This document shows, one piece after another, positions 8,110 through 17,395 of a stretch of DNA of 64,000 bases (within the stretch, counting starts at the first letter, position 1; the number at the start of each line of letters is the position of its first letter). The DNA lies in contig NZ_PGEX01000001.1 in assembly GCF_002797675.1 (NCBI RefSeq), forward strand, positions 372,001 through 436,000. The letters are read 5' to 3'. The position numbers and the translations under genes are program-made. Below the pieces are notes generated by a model. The model had not been told where the DNA came from, searched no databases, and worked only from the letters and a program-made list of their open reading frames with translations. The DNA is from Hallerella succinigenes. GTDB taxonomy: Bacteria; Fibrobacterota; Fibrobacteria; Fibrobacterales; Fibrobacteraceae.

Positions 8110-8412
8110 TCACGTTTTCCAGACGATGCAGGATTTGCGTTCGCCATCCTTCTCCATATCGGGGAAGGAAACCCTGAAAGTGGTTGCGCGTTTTTGGTTC
8201 TGAATATCCATCAGCCGGTCGTTTATTTCCGCCAGACGGTTCTGGATATTTTCCAACTGACGATTCAACCGGTCGACTTCCGCGGAACTTAGGGCAAAAA
8301 GCCTGTTTTCCAAGCGTTCTGTTACCCTGTCCATGCTGGCAATCAGCATACGGCGGCTGTTGGTGAGGCGGATTTCCTCCGCATTGATACGGAACTTAGC
8401 TGTATTGGACAT
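8110..8412 (-). CDS. Small coiled-coil protein of unknown function
   Basis: A 100-residue protein behind a good AGGAG ribosome site (start ATG at 8412). Residues about 25-75 show heptad-like spacing of leucine and isoleucine (DRVTERLENRLFALSSAEVD and RLNRQLENIQNRLAEINDRL), so a long coiled coil is likely. No signal peptide or membrane segment is seen, which suggests a cytoplasmic protein. It stands alone between two gene-poor stretches and has no recognisable homologue. The ribosome site and the regular heptads support a real gene. Confidence 0.65.
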   Translation of the reverse strand: MSNTAKFRINAEEIRLTNSRRMLIASMDRVTERLENRLFALSSAEVDRLNRQLENIQNRLAEINDRLMDIQNQKRATTFRVSFPDMEKDGERKSCIVWKT

Positions 8413-9123
8413 AACGACTCCTTATTCAATATGTCAATTAACGCCGGTTCGAAAGAACCGAGATTTAACAAACAAGTATTAAATAGAGATGTCGTTTTTA
8501 TTTCTACATATCGTATTGTCGTTTCCAAAAAAGATTGGTCAAAATCATCAAGACCTTACCGAGCAAAATATACATATTTTTCAAAAAAGGCATGTTTTTA
8601 AATTTATTTTTTGTCGGAATTCCTAACCAGCACAGCCCTATAATCTCCCGTCGAAAAACAATTCCTTATGCCGCTCCGAAGTTTTGCGGGAATAGCGCCA
8701 TCGTTAGGATTTCGCGAGCGTTCAGTTCAGGTAAAGTCCTTTGCGCACCGTCGTACGATTTTCACCCACCTTCACGTTCACCTTAAAAAGCCACGGGTAA
8801 AAACTGTAACCATTTCTTCTTCCAACAACATGTGCGACTGTTGCACAGCAAGCGACTCCAGGCAAATCCGTTTCGCCTCGCAGGGCTGATCAGCGGAATC
8901 CCCCCCGGCTCCTCGTTATTGATAATAGTTGTCCATCACGGCTAAAAGTTCCTTGTCTTGCGAAAGAGCCGTCGTTTCACCTTGCAGGCAACGATCGCAT
9001 CTTAATACAGTCTAATTCATTTGTATATATCATTCATCTAAAGTATAGACGGCACTGGCGTTGGCAAAAGAGAATTAGACCGAACAGCAGTATTCCCAAA
9101 CCTGCAAATCGGAGAAAAAATCC
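8413..9123. other. About 710 bp without a supported gene
   Basis: Short open frames occur on both strands but none has both a ribosome site and a protein-like sequence. A small inverted repeat (CGGTTC GAAA GAACCG) lies near 8453. AT-rich sequence with TATATAT near 9025 could hold the promoter of the glycosyltransferase operon that follows. No tRNA or known RNA fold was recognised. Confidence 0.5.
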
Positions 9124-11781
9124 TTGACCGTTCAAACGGTTCGCCAGATGAAGCTCATCGCCTTTTCCCTTTCCTCAAGAACGTATCAAAAAAAACTATA
9201 TTCGCTTCTGATGAAAAACATACTAGCTCTCTTCAAAAATTTCATGCATCCAGCAGGAATCGCGGGAATTATTATCGCCGCCCTGATTCCTTTTTTGATA
9301 TATCTCGCCCCGAATGTTGGCGAGAAAGAATTCATCCGCGTTCTGGATTTAAAGCTTCCACTGCCGCTATTCCTTGTGCAATTCTGCAGCATGGTAATTC
9401 TTTTCGGTTTTCTCTTTCGAGATTTCCGTTCCTACATCAAGGAACACCTGCCTCCCAAGCCTTTCATTATTTTGACCGTTCTCTTCGCCTTGGGGGCAAC
9501 CCTCTTTGCCGGCTCGCAAATCGAAGCCCGCCACCGTGTGCAGAGCGATGAAAGCGTGTTCATGGCGATCGCCCAGAATATGTACTTCAACCAGACGACC
9601 GGCACTTGTGACGAAGGCGAATTCGAAAAAGGCAAATTGAACTGTTTCAAGGATTCCGACAGCTTTAAAACCAAGGGGCTTTCATTCCTGTACCTGCTCG
9701 GAATGCCGTTCTTTGGACCGGACCTGCACTGGATTTTCCACTGCGAACTCGCGATGCTCTTTTTTGCGGCACTGCTCCTATTTTTTGCCATCCGCGCGTG
9801 GACTTCCGACGACCTGATGTCAGCTCTTACGAGCATTCTTCTTTTTGCACAGCCGACGGTCCTTTTCCAATTCCGTTCGATGTCTGTCGAACCGCTCTAT
9901 ATTTTCCTCAGCGCTCTTTCGCTCTGGGTCCTCAAGTGGGCTTTTGACCGCAACACGCTTCGCCACTGGATCCTTTGCGCCCTCGTACTCGGATTCTTTG
10001 CGCAGACCCGCCAGGAAACGGTTTTCTGTTTTCTCGCCTTCCTCGTCGTCGCCCTGCCGAAGATTCTCGACAAAAAGGATTTGAAAGCCCCGGCGTTCTT
10101 TGTCACACTTTCGCTTTTTTCCGTTCCAATCCTGATTACAATCAGCTACTTCCAAGGTTACGGTTTCCAAGGCGGGCAGTACTCCGCCCACGGTCACTTC
10201 ATTGAAAACCTGAAGAGCAACTGGGAAGTGATGACGAAGCCGCTCTCCGACAGCGGTCTGCTCGCAAATCCATTCCTTTCGAGCTTTAACTGGCTCTTCC
10301 TTTTGGGACTCGTAATCCTTGCCGCCTTGGTGGCCAAGGAGCTTCTTTCGAAAAATTACGGAACGAACACGAAAATCGCCGGATTCCTGCTATTGTACCA
10401 TATTCAGACGTACATGATTCTCGAAAACGTTTCGGGCGACTTCAATATTGAAATCAACCAGCGTTACGCCCTCGTGATGATGCCGACCATGGCGTTCCTT
10501 GCGGCATTCGGCATTCGAAAGCTCCTTAACGTCGCCTATTTCCTCGCCGGAAAGACGAACCTGCAGAACGATTTCAAGGCAAATTTCGCCGTCACTTTGA
10601 TCCTTTCCGTTATCGTCTGCGGCAACACGCTCGGTTACAAGGAAAGCTTCAACAAGAACATCATGTACAACCGCAACCATCTGACGACCGAAGAAGTCGA
10701 AATTTGGAAGTGGTTGAACCAGCAACCGAAAAAGCCTCGCCTGTTCGTGTACGGAAGGCCCTGGCATTTTGTCGCCTACGGACAGTCCGCAATCCATTAC
10801 AACCGCGCCCGTCAGATTTCGAAAGATTCCCTGCAGAGCTTGATTCAAAAGTACGACGGCGAAGTATACTACATTCGCGGTCTCGACTGCTGGGATTCCA
10901 AAACGTACCATGCGAAGGCGGTGGAACATCGCATTCCGACGACCTGCGACATTTTTGAGCGCGAAGTGAAACTCGAAGACGTTTACCAGGTGCTGATTAC
11001 CCGCAACTACTGGGTGACGATTAAAAAGATTTCGACCCGTCGCAATTACGATCCGGAAAAGCTCTTTGCCTTTGGATTCTGGCAGGGAGAACCTTCCACG
11101 CAGACATTCATCTTTAACTCGTCCGAATACTTTGGCACCAAGGCTCCGTGGAAGATCCGCTTTACGTTGAACGGAGATTCGATTTATGCGAAGCCTTACC
11201 AGGCGGGCGATTACAGCGACACGCTCACCGGTCCCGTTTTAAAGCCCGGATACAACAAGCTCGAAGCGGACATTTACGACTCGACGACATCCGAATCGGT
11301 CGCCCACATTGAAAATTACCGTTTCTTCCGCTTTGAAGGGGCACTCGAACTTTCCCAAATGCAGCCGACAGCGCACAAGCAGGCCTGGGGAAACCTGAGC
11401 AGGAACGCATCGGTCGAAGGGCACGCCTTTACGCTCAACGGCAAAAAGTTTACCGAAGGCTTTGGCGTTCACGCTTCGAGCGAAACGCACTTCGACTTGC
11501 AAGGCAAGTTCGAACGCTTGACCGCCATCGTCGGTCTTGACGAAGAAAGCCTTTGCAGCGACGGCATTGCGTACAAAGTTTTTGGCGACGGCAAGCTCCT
11601 TTACCAAAACCCGAACGTTACCATAGGAAAGCTGGATTCGTTAAACGTGATTGTGCACGGCGTCCGTGAACTTTTGATTTCGACCGATTCCCTTTCGAAT
11701 AAAAACTGCGACCATGTGGACATTGTCCATCCGACTCTTTTTCCGAGCGGAAAGGTCGATTTAAAATCCGAGGTGAAATAG
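9124..11781 (+). CDS. GT-C type membrane glycosyltransferase with C-terminal NPCBM domain
   Basis: An 885-residue protein. Residues about 40-510 hold some ten or more hydrophobic segments of a lipid-linked-sugar glycosyltransferase of the mannosyltransferase/ArnT type, with an acidic motif (SDESVFMAIA) in the first large loop. A soluble part follows. The last 145 residues form an NPCBM-like carbohydrate-binding domain (WGNLSRN, LNGKKFTEGFGVHASSE, ATVGLDEE-like, KVFGDGKLLY). The predicted start is a TTG at 9124 with GGAG 9 nt upstream; ATGs at 9148 and 9211 are alternatives, and the last would start just before the first membrane segment. Its stop overlaps by 1 nt the GTG of the family 2 glycosyltransferase at 11781, which could supply the polyprenyl-linked sugar donor. 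Sugar and acceptor are unknown. Confidence 0.8.
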   Translation: MTVQTVRQMKLIAFSLSSRTYQKKLYSLLMKNILALFKNFMHPAGIAGIIIAALIPFLIYLAPNVGEKEFIRVLDLKLPLPLFLVQFCSMVILFGFLFRDFRSYIKEHLPPKPFIILTVLFALGATLFAGSQIEARHRVQSDESVFMAIAQNMYFNQTTGTCDEGEFEKGKLNCFKDSDSFKTKGLSFLYLLGMPFFGPDLHWIFHCELAMLFFAALLLFFAIRAWTSDDLMSALTSILLFAQPTVLFQFRSMSVEPLYIFLSALSLWVLKWAFDRNTLRHWILCALVLGFFAQTRQETVFCFLAFLVVALPKILDKKDLKAPAFFVTLSLFSVPILITISYFQGYGFQGGQYSAHGHFIENLKSNWEVMTKPLSDSGLLANPFLSSFNWLFLLGLVILAALVAKELLSKNYGTNTKIAGFLLLYHIQTYMILENVSGDFNIEINQRYALVMMPTMAFLAAFGIRKLLNVAYFLAGKTNLQNDFKANFAVTLILSVIVCGNTLGYKESFNKNIMYNRNHLTTEEVEIWKWLNQQPKKPRLFVYGRPWHFVAYGQSAIHYNRARQISKDSLQSLIQKYDGEVYYIRGLDCWDSKTYHAKAVEHRIPTTCDIFEREVKLEDVYQVLITRNYWVTIKKISTRRNYDPEKLFAFGFWQGEPSTQTFIFNSSEYFGTKAPWKIRFTLNGDSIYAKPYQAGDYSDTLTGPVLKPGYNKLEADIYDSTTSESVAHIENYRFFRFEGALELSQMQPTAHKQAWGNLSRNASVEGHAFTLNGKKFTEGFGVHASSETHFDLQGKFERLTAIVGLDEESLCSDGIAYKVFGDGKLLYQNPNVTIGKLDSLNVIVHGVRELLISTDSLSNKNCDHVDIVHPTLFPSGKVDLKSEVK

Positions 11782-12788
11782 TGCTTTTATCCGTTATCGT
11801 ACCCCTGTTTAACGAAGAAGAAATCGTCGCAAAGACCTTTTCGGTTCTCGAAGAGGAACTTCAAGATATCGAGCATGAACTGATCTTTGTGAACGACGGT
11901 TCTAAGGATCGTACCCGTGAAATTTTGGAAAAACTCTTAGAGCAGACTCCGCAGAATAAGCTTGTGAATTTTAGCCGCAATTTCGGTCACCAGGCAGCAT
12001 TCAGCGCGGGATTAAAGCACGCCCAGGGCGACGCCGTCGTAATCATTGACGGCGACTTGCAGGATCCCCCTTCGCTGATCAAGGATATGCTTGTAAAATG
12101 GCGCGAAGGTTACCAGGTGGTCTATGCACAGCGCCACAAGCGCAAAGGCGAAACAATTTTTAAAAAGGCGACAGCGCACCTTTTTTACAAGGTCTTGCAT
12201 TCGCTCACGAGCATTGAAATTCCGCAGGATACAGGCGACTTCCGTTTAATGGACCGTATCGTCGTGGACCAATTGAACGCCCTTCCCGAACGCAACCGTT
12301 TTTTGCGCGGGCTCGTCTGTTGGGTGGGATTCAAAAAAATCGGCATTCTTTACGATCGTGCAGAACGCACAGCGGGAACGTCCAAGTATCCGCTTCGCAA
12401 AATGTTGCGCCTTGCAATGGACGGTATCACAGGCTTTAGCACGACGCCATTGAAAATCAGCTTTTTGATGGGATTCCTTGCGACGATCATCGCCTTTGGC
12501 GTGTTCATCTGGAGCATTCTCGAAAAATTCTTAAGTCCTACGACAACGGTTCCGGGCTGGGCTTCCCTCATGACCGTAATCGTTTTCTTTGGCGGAATCC
12601 AGCTGATGTCGATCGGCATTGTCGGCGAATATATTGGGCGCATCTACGAAGAGGTCAAACAAAGACCGCTCTATATTGAGGATAAATCGAAATCCGGGTG
12701 CGGAATCCGGAATCCGAGCCGGGATGCCGTCCAAGATGGACCGTATGGACTGCCACAATCTGCCGTTAAGCGATTCCCCGGAAAATGA
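11781..12788 (+). CDS. Polyprenyl-phosphate glycosyltransferase, GT2 family (GtrB/DPM1-like)
   Basis: A 335-residue GT-A fold enzyme followed by two membrane segments, the architecture of enzymes that move a sugar from a nucleotide to undecaprenyl phosphate at the inner membrane. Visible motifs: SVIVPLFNEEE at the N-terminus, VNDGSKDRT, the metal-binding IDGDLQDPP, and QDTGDFRLMDR. The two transmembrane helices span about residues 225-290. The C-terminus beyond RPLYIED carries an extra tail of about 30 residues rich in G, P and R that is unusual for the family and may be an extension over formerly non-coding DNA. GTG start overlapping the previous stop (TAGTG) indicates translational coupling with the GT-C enzyme. 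Confidence 0.9.
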   Translation: MLLSVIVPLFNEEEIVAKTFSVLEEELQDIEHELIFVNDGSKDRTREILEKLLEQTPQNKLVNFSRNFGHQAAFSAGLKHAQGDAVVIIDGDLQDPPSLIKDMLVKWREGYQVVYAQRHKRKGETIFKKATAHLFYKVLHSLTSIEIPQDTGDFRLMDRIVVDQLNALPERNRFLRGLVCWVGFKKIGILYDRAERTAGTSKYPLRKMLRLAMDGITGFSTTPLKISFLMGFLATIIAFGVFIWSILEKFLSPTTTVPGWASLMTVIVFFGGIQLMSIGIVGEYIGRIYEEVKQRPLYIEDKSKSGCGIRNPSRDAVQDGPYGLPQSAVKRFPGK

Positions 12789-12907
12789 AGCCTTTGAAAA
12801 GGCGCTTTCGTCAAACAAAGCCATCCTAGAGCCTTAGGAACCACTAAGAAAGCGATTTCAGTTTTTTTCAACTTTTTCTTTTTGAAAGTTTATGGGAAAA
12901 AAATTCC

Positions 12908-12915
12908 TATATTTT
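12908..12915 (+). promoter_or_regulatory. Promoter -7 box of gmk, directly before the start codon
   Basis: TATATTTT ends 5 nt before the ATG at 12921 and no ribosome site lies between. A TTTG at 12881-12884 is 23 nt upstream, slightly longer than the usual 19-21 nt gap. The transcript would begin at or within a few bases of the start codon. Confidence 0.5.
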
Positions 12916-12920
12916 TCGCA

Positions 12921-13478
12921 ATGAAATCCAAACTGTTTGTAATGAGCGCTCCGTCCGGAGCAGGAAAAACGACCTTAAAGGACTTGGTGATCAAGGAATT
13001 CCCGGATATGGTTTATTCCATTTCCGCAACGACCCGCGCTCCGCGGGAAGGCGAAGTGGACGGCACTCACTACTTCTTTAAGAGCCGTGACGAATTCAAA
13101 CGCATGATTGAAAACAACGAACTTGTGGAATGGAACGAAGTCCACGGCAACTTCTACGGTACCCCGAAGAGCTTCGTTGAAAAGATGCTTTCCGAAGGCA
13201 AGCGCGTTCTTTTTGACCTAGATGTTTTCGGAAAAGTCAATTTCGACAAGGTTTACCCGGAAGCGATCGGTATTTTGATCCTTCCGCCGTCGCTCGAAAT
13301 TCTCGAACAGCGCCTCCGCAACCGCCACACAGACTCGGACGAAGTCATCAGCCTGCGTTTGCACAACGCCCGCAAGGAAATCGAATTTGCCAAGCAGAAC
13401 GGCAAGTATGAATACAAAATTGTCAACGACAATCTCAATGACGCAGTAAACCAGCTTCGAAAGATTCTTTCCAAGTAG
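12921..13478 (+). CDS. gmk: Guanylate kinase
   Basis: A 185-residue kinase that converts GMP to GDP with ATP. The P-loop SAPSGAGKTT is at residues 8-17. The GMP-binding part is seen as SISATTRAPREGEVDGTHYFF and the lid region as RLRNRHTDSDEV. The ATG at 12921 is chosen because the protein then begins MKSKLFVMSAPSGAG as in the family; an in-frame ATG at 12882 would add an unlikely tail. No ribosome site precedes it, but a TATATTTT box does, suggesting leaderless expression. Slightly shorter than the E. coli enzyme, but all core motifs are present. Confidence 0.93.
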   Translation: MKSKLFVMSAPSGAGKTTLKDLVIKEFPDMVYSISATTRAPREGEVDGTHYFFKSRDEFKRMIENNELVEWNEVHGNFYGTPKSFVEKMLSEGKRVLFDLDVFGKVNFDKVYPEAIGILILPPSLEILEQRLRNRHTDSDEVISLRLHNARKEIEFAKQNGKYEYKIVNDNLNDAVNQLRKILSK

Positions 13479-13507
13479 TTTTGCAACAAATTTTCAAGTA
13501 AAATCCC

Positions 13508-13539
13508 TTTGCTAGTGCAAATGGATTTTTTTATCTTTG
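13508..13539 (+). promoter_or_regulatory. FCB-type promoter of the aminotransferase-citrate synthase operon
   Basis: TTTG at 13508-13511, a 20-nt spacer and TATCTTTG at 13532-13539 match the FCB consensus TTTG-N19-21-TAnnTTTG exactly. The start codon at 13571 follows after a leader of about 25 nt containing AAGGA. Confidence 0.75.
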
Positions 13540-13570
13540 CCCGCTGGAAAATTCTTCAAGGACACGCACT

Positions 13571-14869
13571 ATGAATCTTAATCCTCTTGCTGAAGCGCTC
13601 AACAGCGATCTCTCCGCTAACGGATCCTCCATCCTCCAAATGCTTTCCGAAAAGGGAAAGGCCATTTTCTTCCCGAGCAAGGGTATTCTTGGCCAAGGTG
13701 GCGAAGCAAAGGGTAAAGAAATCAATGCGACAATCGGTACCGCTCTCGAAGATGACGGTAGCCCGCTCGTTCTTCCGAGCGTGCTGAAGTCTTTGAACAT
13801 GCCGAAGCAGTCCTTCCTCTATGCACCGAGCTACGGCAACCCGGACATCCGTGACGCATGGAAGGCTCAAGTCATTCGCAAGAACCCGAGCCTCGAAGGC
13901 AAGTCCTTTTCCCGCCCGGTCGTTACCGCCGCTTTGACGCACGCCATTTCCATGGCCGGCTACCTGTTCCTCGATCCAAACGATAAGGTCATCATTCCTG
14001 ACCTCTACTGGGACAATTACGAACTCGTGTTCGAAAACGCCTATGGTGCCAAGATTCAGACATACAACACCTTCAAGAACGGCGGTTTTGACGTCGAAGC
14101 TCTCGAAGAAGCTCTGAACAAGGACGGAATCGGCAAAAAGGTTCTCCTCTTGAACTTTCCGAACAACCCGACCGGCTACACCGCTACCGAAGAAGAAGCA
14201 AAGAAGATTACGGAAGTCCTCGTCCGCGCAGCCGAAAAGGGCAACAAGGTCGTCGCCCTCCTCGATGACGCCTACTTTGGACTTGTATACGAAGACGGCG
14301 TGACCCGCGAATCCCTCTTCACGAAGCTCCTCGACGCCCACAAGGACATCCTCGCTGTGAAGCTCGACGGTCCGACAAAGGAAGACTACGTCTGGGGATT
14401 CCGCGTGGGCTTTATGACCTTCGGTTTCAAGGGTGCAACTCCAGAACAGCTCAAGGCTCTCGAAAGCAAGGCTGCAGGAGCTGTCCGCGGCAACATTTCC
14501 AACGCTCCGAACATTTCCCAGCTCATTCTCCTTGCCGCTTACAACAGCCCGGAATACGTCAAAGAAAAGGAAGAAAAGTATGCCGTGTTGAAGAAGCGTT
14601 ACGACATCATCCAGGAAACGCTCGCTTCCCATCCGGAATACTCCGAAGCATTTGAACCTATGCCGTTCAACAGCGGTTACTTTATGTGCGTCAAGCCGAA
14701 GGGTGTCGACGCAGAAGCCGTTCGCGTTGAACTTCTTCAGAACTACAGCACGGGTACCATCATGCTCAAGGGCTTGCTTCGCCTCGCCTTCTCGGCCGTG
14801 CCGACGGCGAAGCTCCCGCAGCTCTTTGACAACGTGTACCACGCGATTCTAGCTCTCAAATCCAAGTAA
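13571..14869 (+). CDS. Class I/II PLP-dependent aminotransferase
   Basis: A 432-residue fold-type I aminotransferase. NNPTGYT marks the conserved Asn-Pro pair, DDAYFGL the Asp-x-x-Tyr that contacts the cofactor, and K270 in GPTKEDYVWGFRVG is the probable PLP lysine, followed by the conserved Arg. The substrate is not clear from sequence; the family includes aspartate and aromatic aminotransferases. The gene is 11 bp upstream of citrate synthase with AGGAGG between them, so the two form an operon. A link to 2-oxoglutarate, oxaloacetate or glutamate metabolism is inferred from that. Its promoter is the 13508-13539 element. Confidence 0.88.
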   Translation: MNLNPLAEALNSDLSANGSSILQMLSEKGKAIFFPSKGILGQGGEAKGKEINATIGTALEDDGSPLVLPSVLKSLNMPKQSFLYAPSYGNPDIRDAWKAQVIRKNPSLEGKSFSRPVVTAALTHAISMAGYLFLDPNDKVIIPDLYWDNYELVFENAYGAKIQTYNTFKNGGFDVEALEEALNKDGIGKKVLLLNFPNNPTGYTATEEEAKKITEVLVRAAEKGNKVVALLDDAYFGLVYEDGVTRESLFTKLLDAHKDILAVKLDGPTKEDYVWGFRVGFMTFGFKGATPEQLKALESKAAGAVRGNISNAPNISQLILLAAYNSPEYVKEKEEKYAVLKKRYDIIQETLASHPEYSEAFEPMPFNSGYFMCVKPKGVDAEAVRVELLQNYSTGTIMLKGLLRLAFSAVPTAKLPQLFDNVYHAILALKSK

Positions 14870-14880
14870 TAGGAGGCATC

Positions 14881-16173
14881 ATGCCCGATTTCGCTACCTT
14901 GAACTACGACGGTAAGGATTACAACCTTCCGCTCGTAACTGGAACGGAAAACGAAAAGGCGATTGACATTTCCAAGCTCCGCAAGGACTCGGGTCTTGTC
15001 TCGCTGGACTACGGCTACACGAACACGGGTAGTACGAAGAGCCAGATCACCTTTGTGGATGGTGAAAAAGGCATTCTTCGCTATCGCGGTTACAATATCG
15101 AAGACCTCGCCGCCTACACGACCTTCCCAGAAACGGCATGGCTTCTCATTTATGGAAATCTTCCGACACGTGAAGAACTCGGCACGTTCCGTCGTCTTTT
15201 GACGGAAAATGCCCTGATTCACGAAAACCTGTTGAACTTCTTCCGTGAAATGCCGCCTTCGGCGCACCCGATGGGCATTCTCGGTGCAGTCGTGAATGCG
15301 CTCGGCCTCTTTACCCCGCGCTTCTATGACGACGAAAGCAAGCAGGACGCATTCAACCTAACTGTCGCAAGCCTGATTTCCAAGGTGCGCACGATTGCAG
15401 CCTTCTCTTACAAGGCAAGCATCGGCGAACCGTTCGTCTATCCGGATGCGGAAAAGAGCTACTGTTCGAACTTCCTCAACATGATGTTTTCGAGCAAGGC
15501 AAAGCCTTACAACGTTGACCCGCTCTTTGTCCACGCACTGAACGTTCTTTTGATCGTCCACGCAGACCACGAACAGAACTGTTCGACTTCTACCGTCCGC
15601 ATGGTCGGCAGTTCCCAGGCAAGCCTCTACGCAAGTATCTGCGCAGGCATCTGCGCCTTGTGGGGTCCGCTCCACGGTGGTGCAAACCAGGCAGCTCTCG
15701 AAACTTTGATGAACATTCACCAGAGCGGTCTCACGGTCAAGCAGGTCATCGAAAAGGCAAAGAACAAAAAGGATCCGTTCAAACTGTACGGCTTCGGTCA
15801 CCGCGTCTACAAGAACTATGACCCGCGTGCCAAGGTTCTCAAAGGCCTCGTTCACACGATTTTCGATCGCGAACATATTGCCGATCCACTGCTCGACATC
15901 GCAAGCGAACTCGAAGAAGCAGCCCTCAATGACGACTACTTCATTGAACGTAAGCTCTACCCGAACGTGGACTTCTACTCGGGCATCCTTTACCACGCCA
16001 TGGAAATCCCGACGAACATGCTCACGGTGATGTTCGCCATCGGACGTCTCCCGGGCTGGATCGCTCATTGGAAGGAAATGCACGACGATCCTCTGTCGAA
16101 GATCAACCGTCCGCGTCAAATCTACACGGGCTACGCAGAACGTCCGTGGCTCCCGATTGACAACCGCGGTTAA
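14881..16173 (+). CDS. gltA: Citrate synthase
   Basis: A 430-residue enzyme that condenses acetyl-CoA and oxaloacetate to citrate. The catalytic histidines are in GPLHGGANQA (H265) and GFGHRVYKNYDPRA (H307), and the aspartate in NVDFYSG. Length fits the type II (hexameric) class. AGGAGG sits just upstream. It is the second gene of the aminotransferase operon and ends in a bidirectional terminator shared with rsgA. Identification is secure. Confidence 0.95.
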   Translation: MPDFATLNYDGKDYNLPLVTGTENEKAIDISKLRKDSGLVSLDYGYTNTGSTKSQITFVDGEKGILRYRGYNIEDLAAYTTFPETAWLLIYGNLPTREELGTFRRLLTENALIHENLLNFFREMPPSAHPMGILGAVVNALGLFTPRFYDDESKQDAFNLTVASLISKVRTIAAFSYKASIGEPFVYPDAEKSYCSNFLNMMFSSKAKPYNVDPLFVHALNVLLIVHADHEQNCSTSTVRMVGSSQASLYASICAGICALWGPLHGGANQAALETLMNIHQSGLTVKQVIEKAKNKKDPFKLYGFGHRVYKNYDPRAKVLKGLVHTIFDREHIADPLLDIASELEEAALNDDYFIERKLYPNVDFYSGILYHAMEIPTNMLTVMFAIGRLPGWIAHWKEMHDDPLSKINRPRQIYTGYAERPWLPIDNRG

Positions 16174-16185
16174 TTCCCAAGATTC

Positions 16186-16222
16186 AAAAAGAGGCTCGCA
16201 TCAAACGATGCGGGCCTTTTTT
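16186..16222. terminator. Bidirectional terminator between citrate synthase and rsgA
   Basis: GAGGCTCGCATC and GATGCGGGCC form a stem with one mismatch around a CAAAC loop, with five A on the left and six T on the right. It serves both converging genes. Confidence 0.85.
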
Positions 16223-16234
16223 CAACTTAAAAAA

Positions 16235-17350
16235 TTATTCGTCGGAATCCAAGATGCGCAAGTAGCTCGCATAGCGGGCCTTCGGAATTTCGCCCGATTC
16301 TACACGGGCAAGCACATCGCAGCCCGGTTCGTTGATATGCATGCAATCGTTGTACTTGCAAGTAAAGAATTCACCAGGGAAAAATCCCGGGAACGAACGA
16401 GCCAAATCATGACCGTCCATTTCCACGACTCCTAGTTCACGGATCCCCGGCGTATCGATTATGCGACCGCCGAAAGGAAGATCGAAGAGGCTCGAAGAAG
16501 TCGTCGTATGACGGCCCTTGCCGTCGAGTTCACGGACTTCTCCCACGTTCAGCTGAGCCTCGGGCACAAGAGCGTTCACTAGGCTCGACTTGCCGACTCC
16601 GCTCTTTCCCGAAAGCACGGAATTTTTGCCTTTCAAAACTTCACGCAGTTCATCGAGGCCTTTACCCGATTTGCAGCTCACGCAAATGAACTTGTCGACG
16701 ATCGAAATAAAATCCTTCACGTTCTGCGGAATTTCTTCGATAAGGTCCGTCTTGTTCAAGACCATCACGAGCGGCAAATTGCAAAGGTTCGCCGCGAGCA
16801 AAAAGCGGTCCGCAAAGCCGTAGTTGAACGGAGGCTCGGCAACACTCGAAACGACCACGACCTGGTCGATGTTTGCCGCGAGAACGAGTTCCCTGCGGGA
16901 CTTGTCCTTGGGACCGGGACGCACGAGTGCCGACTTTCTCGGCAGCACGCGGAGCAGCGAATAAGGTGCATCTTCTTCCGCGTTTTTAGCACGGGCAATA
17001 ATCACCTGATCACCAACGACCGGAAATTCCTTTAATTCGTAAACGACCGCGGCGCGGTAAGTCGCATTCACGCTGTCGCCGTTCGGCAGTCTCACGACGC
17101 AAGTTCTGCGGTGGACTTCCACAACCAAGCCTTCCACGGAATCGTCCGCATCAAACTTTTCGGAAGGATCCTTGATTTTTTTGATTTTAGGCTTTTTGAA
17201 TTCACGACTCCAACGTTCCTTGATCGGGCGGTCGTCGAGCGTTCCGCGCTTCCACATTTCCATCGTGTTCACACGTCGAGCGCGTGCGTCGCGGCGGAAT
17301 GAGCGGCCAGAGTGTTCTTCTTCCTGATCGTTGTCGAGTTCGTGATTCAT
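16235..17350 (-). CDS. rsgA: Ribosome small subunit-dependent GTPase A
   Basis: A 371-residue, circularly permuted GTPase that acts late in 30S ribosome assembly. An OB fold spans about residues 70-140 (VEGLVVEVHRRTCVVRLPNG). The GTPase motifs appear in permuted order: NKTD (G4), then the P-loop SGKSGVGKSS (G1) and DTPGI (G3). A C-terminal zinc site is CKYNDCMHINEPGC. An N-terminal basic extension of about 65 residues is longer than usual. AAGG lies before the ATG at 17350. The gene is divergent from the UbiA-like gene, with only 45 bp between. Confidence 0.95.
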   Translation of the reverse strand: MNHELDNDQEEEHSGRSFRRDARARRVNTMEMWKRGTLDDRPIKERWSREFKKPKIKKIKDPSEKFDADDSVEGLVVEVHRRTCVVRLPNGDSVNATYRAAVVYELKEFPVVGDQVIIARAKNAEEDAPYSLLRVLPRKSALVRPGPKDKSRRELVLAANIDQVVVVSSVAEPPFNYGFADRFLLAANLCNLPLVMVLNKTDLIEEIPQNVKDFISIVDKFICVSCKSGKGLDELREVLKGKNSVLSGKSGVGKSSLVNALVPEAQLNVGEVRELDGKGRHTTTSSSLFDLPFGGRIIDTPGIRELGVVEMDGHDLARSFPGFFPGEFFTCKYNDCMHINEPGCDVLARVESGEIPKARYASYLRILDSDE

Positions 17351-17382
17351 CTGCCTTAATTTAGAATATTTTCTTCTTTTTT

Positions 17383-17391
17383 TATCTTTTG
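17383..17391 (+). promoter_or_regulatory. Promoter -7 box directly before the UbiA-like gene
   Basis: TATCTTTTG ends 4 nt before the ATG at 17396, with no ribosome site between. It is a one-base-longer version of TAnnTTTG and implies a leaderless or near-leaderless transcript. Confidence 0.5.
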
Positions 17392-17395
17392 ACGT

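Noticed and set aside
7694-8113. 139-codon minus-strand frame downstream of the small coiled-coil gene
   Set aside because: It overlaps the end of that gene, runs through homopolymer tracts, has no ribosome site and no protein-like pattern.
8440-8470. GGTTCGAA-like sequence that recalls a tRNA T-arm
   Set aside because: No acceptor, D or anticodon arm can be drawn around it; it is a simple short palindrome.
8535-8786. 83-codon plus-strand frame in the 8413-9123 gap
   Set aside because: Weak start without ribosome site and no conserved pattern; judged non-coding.
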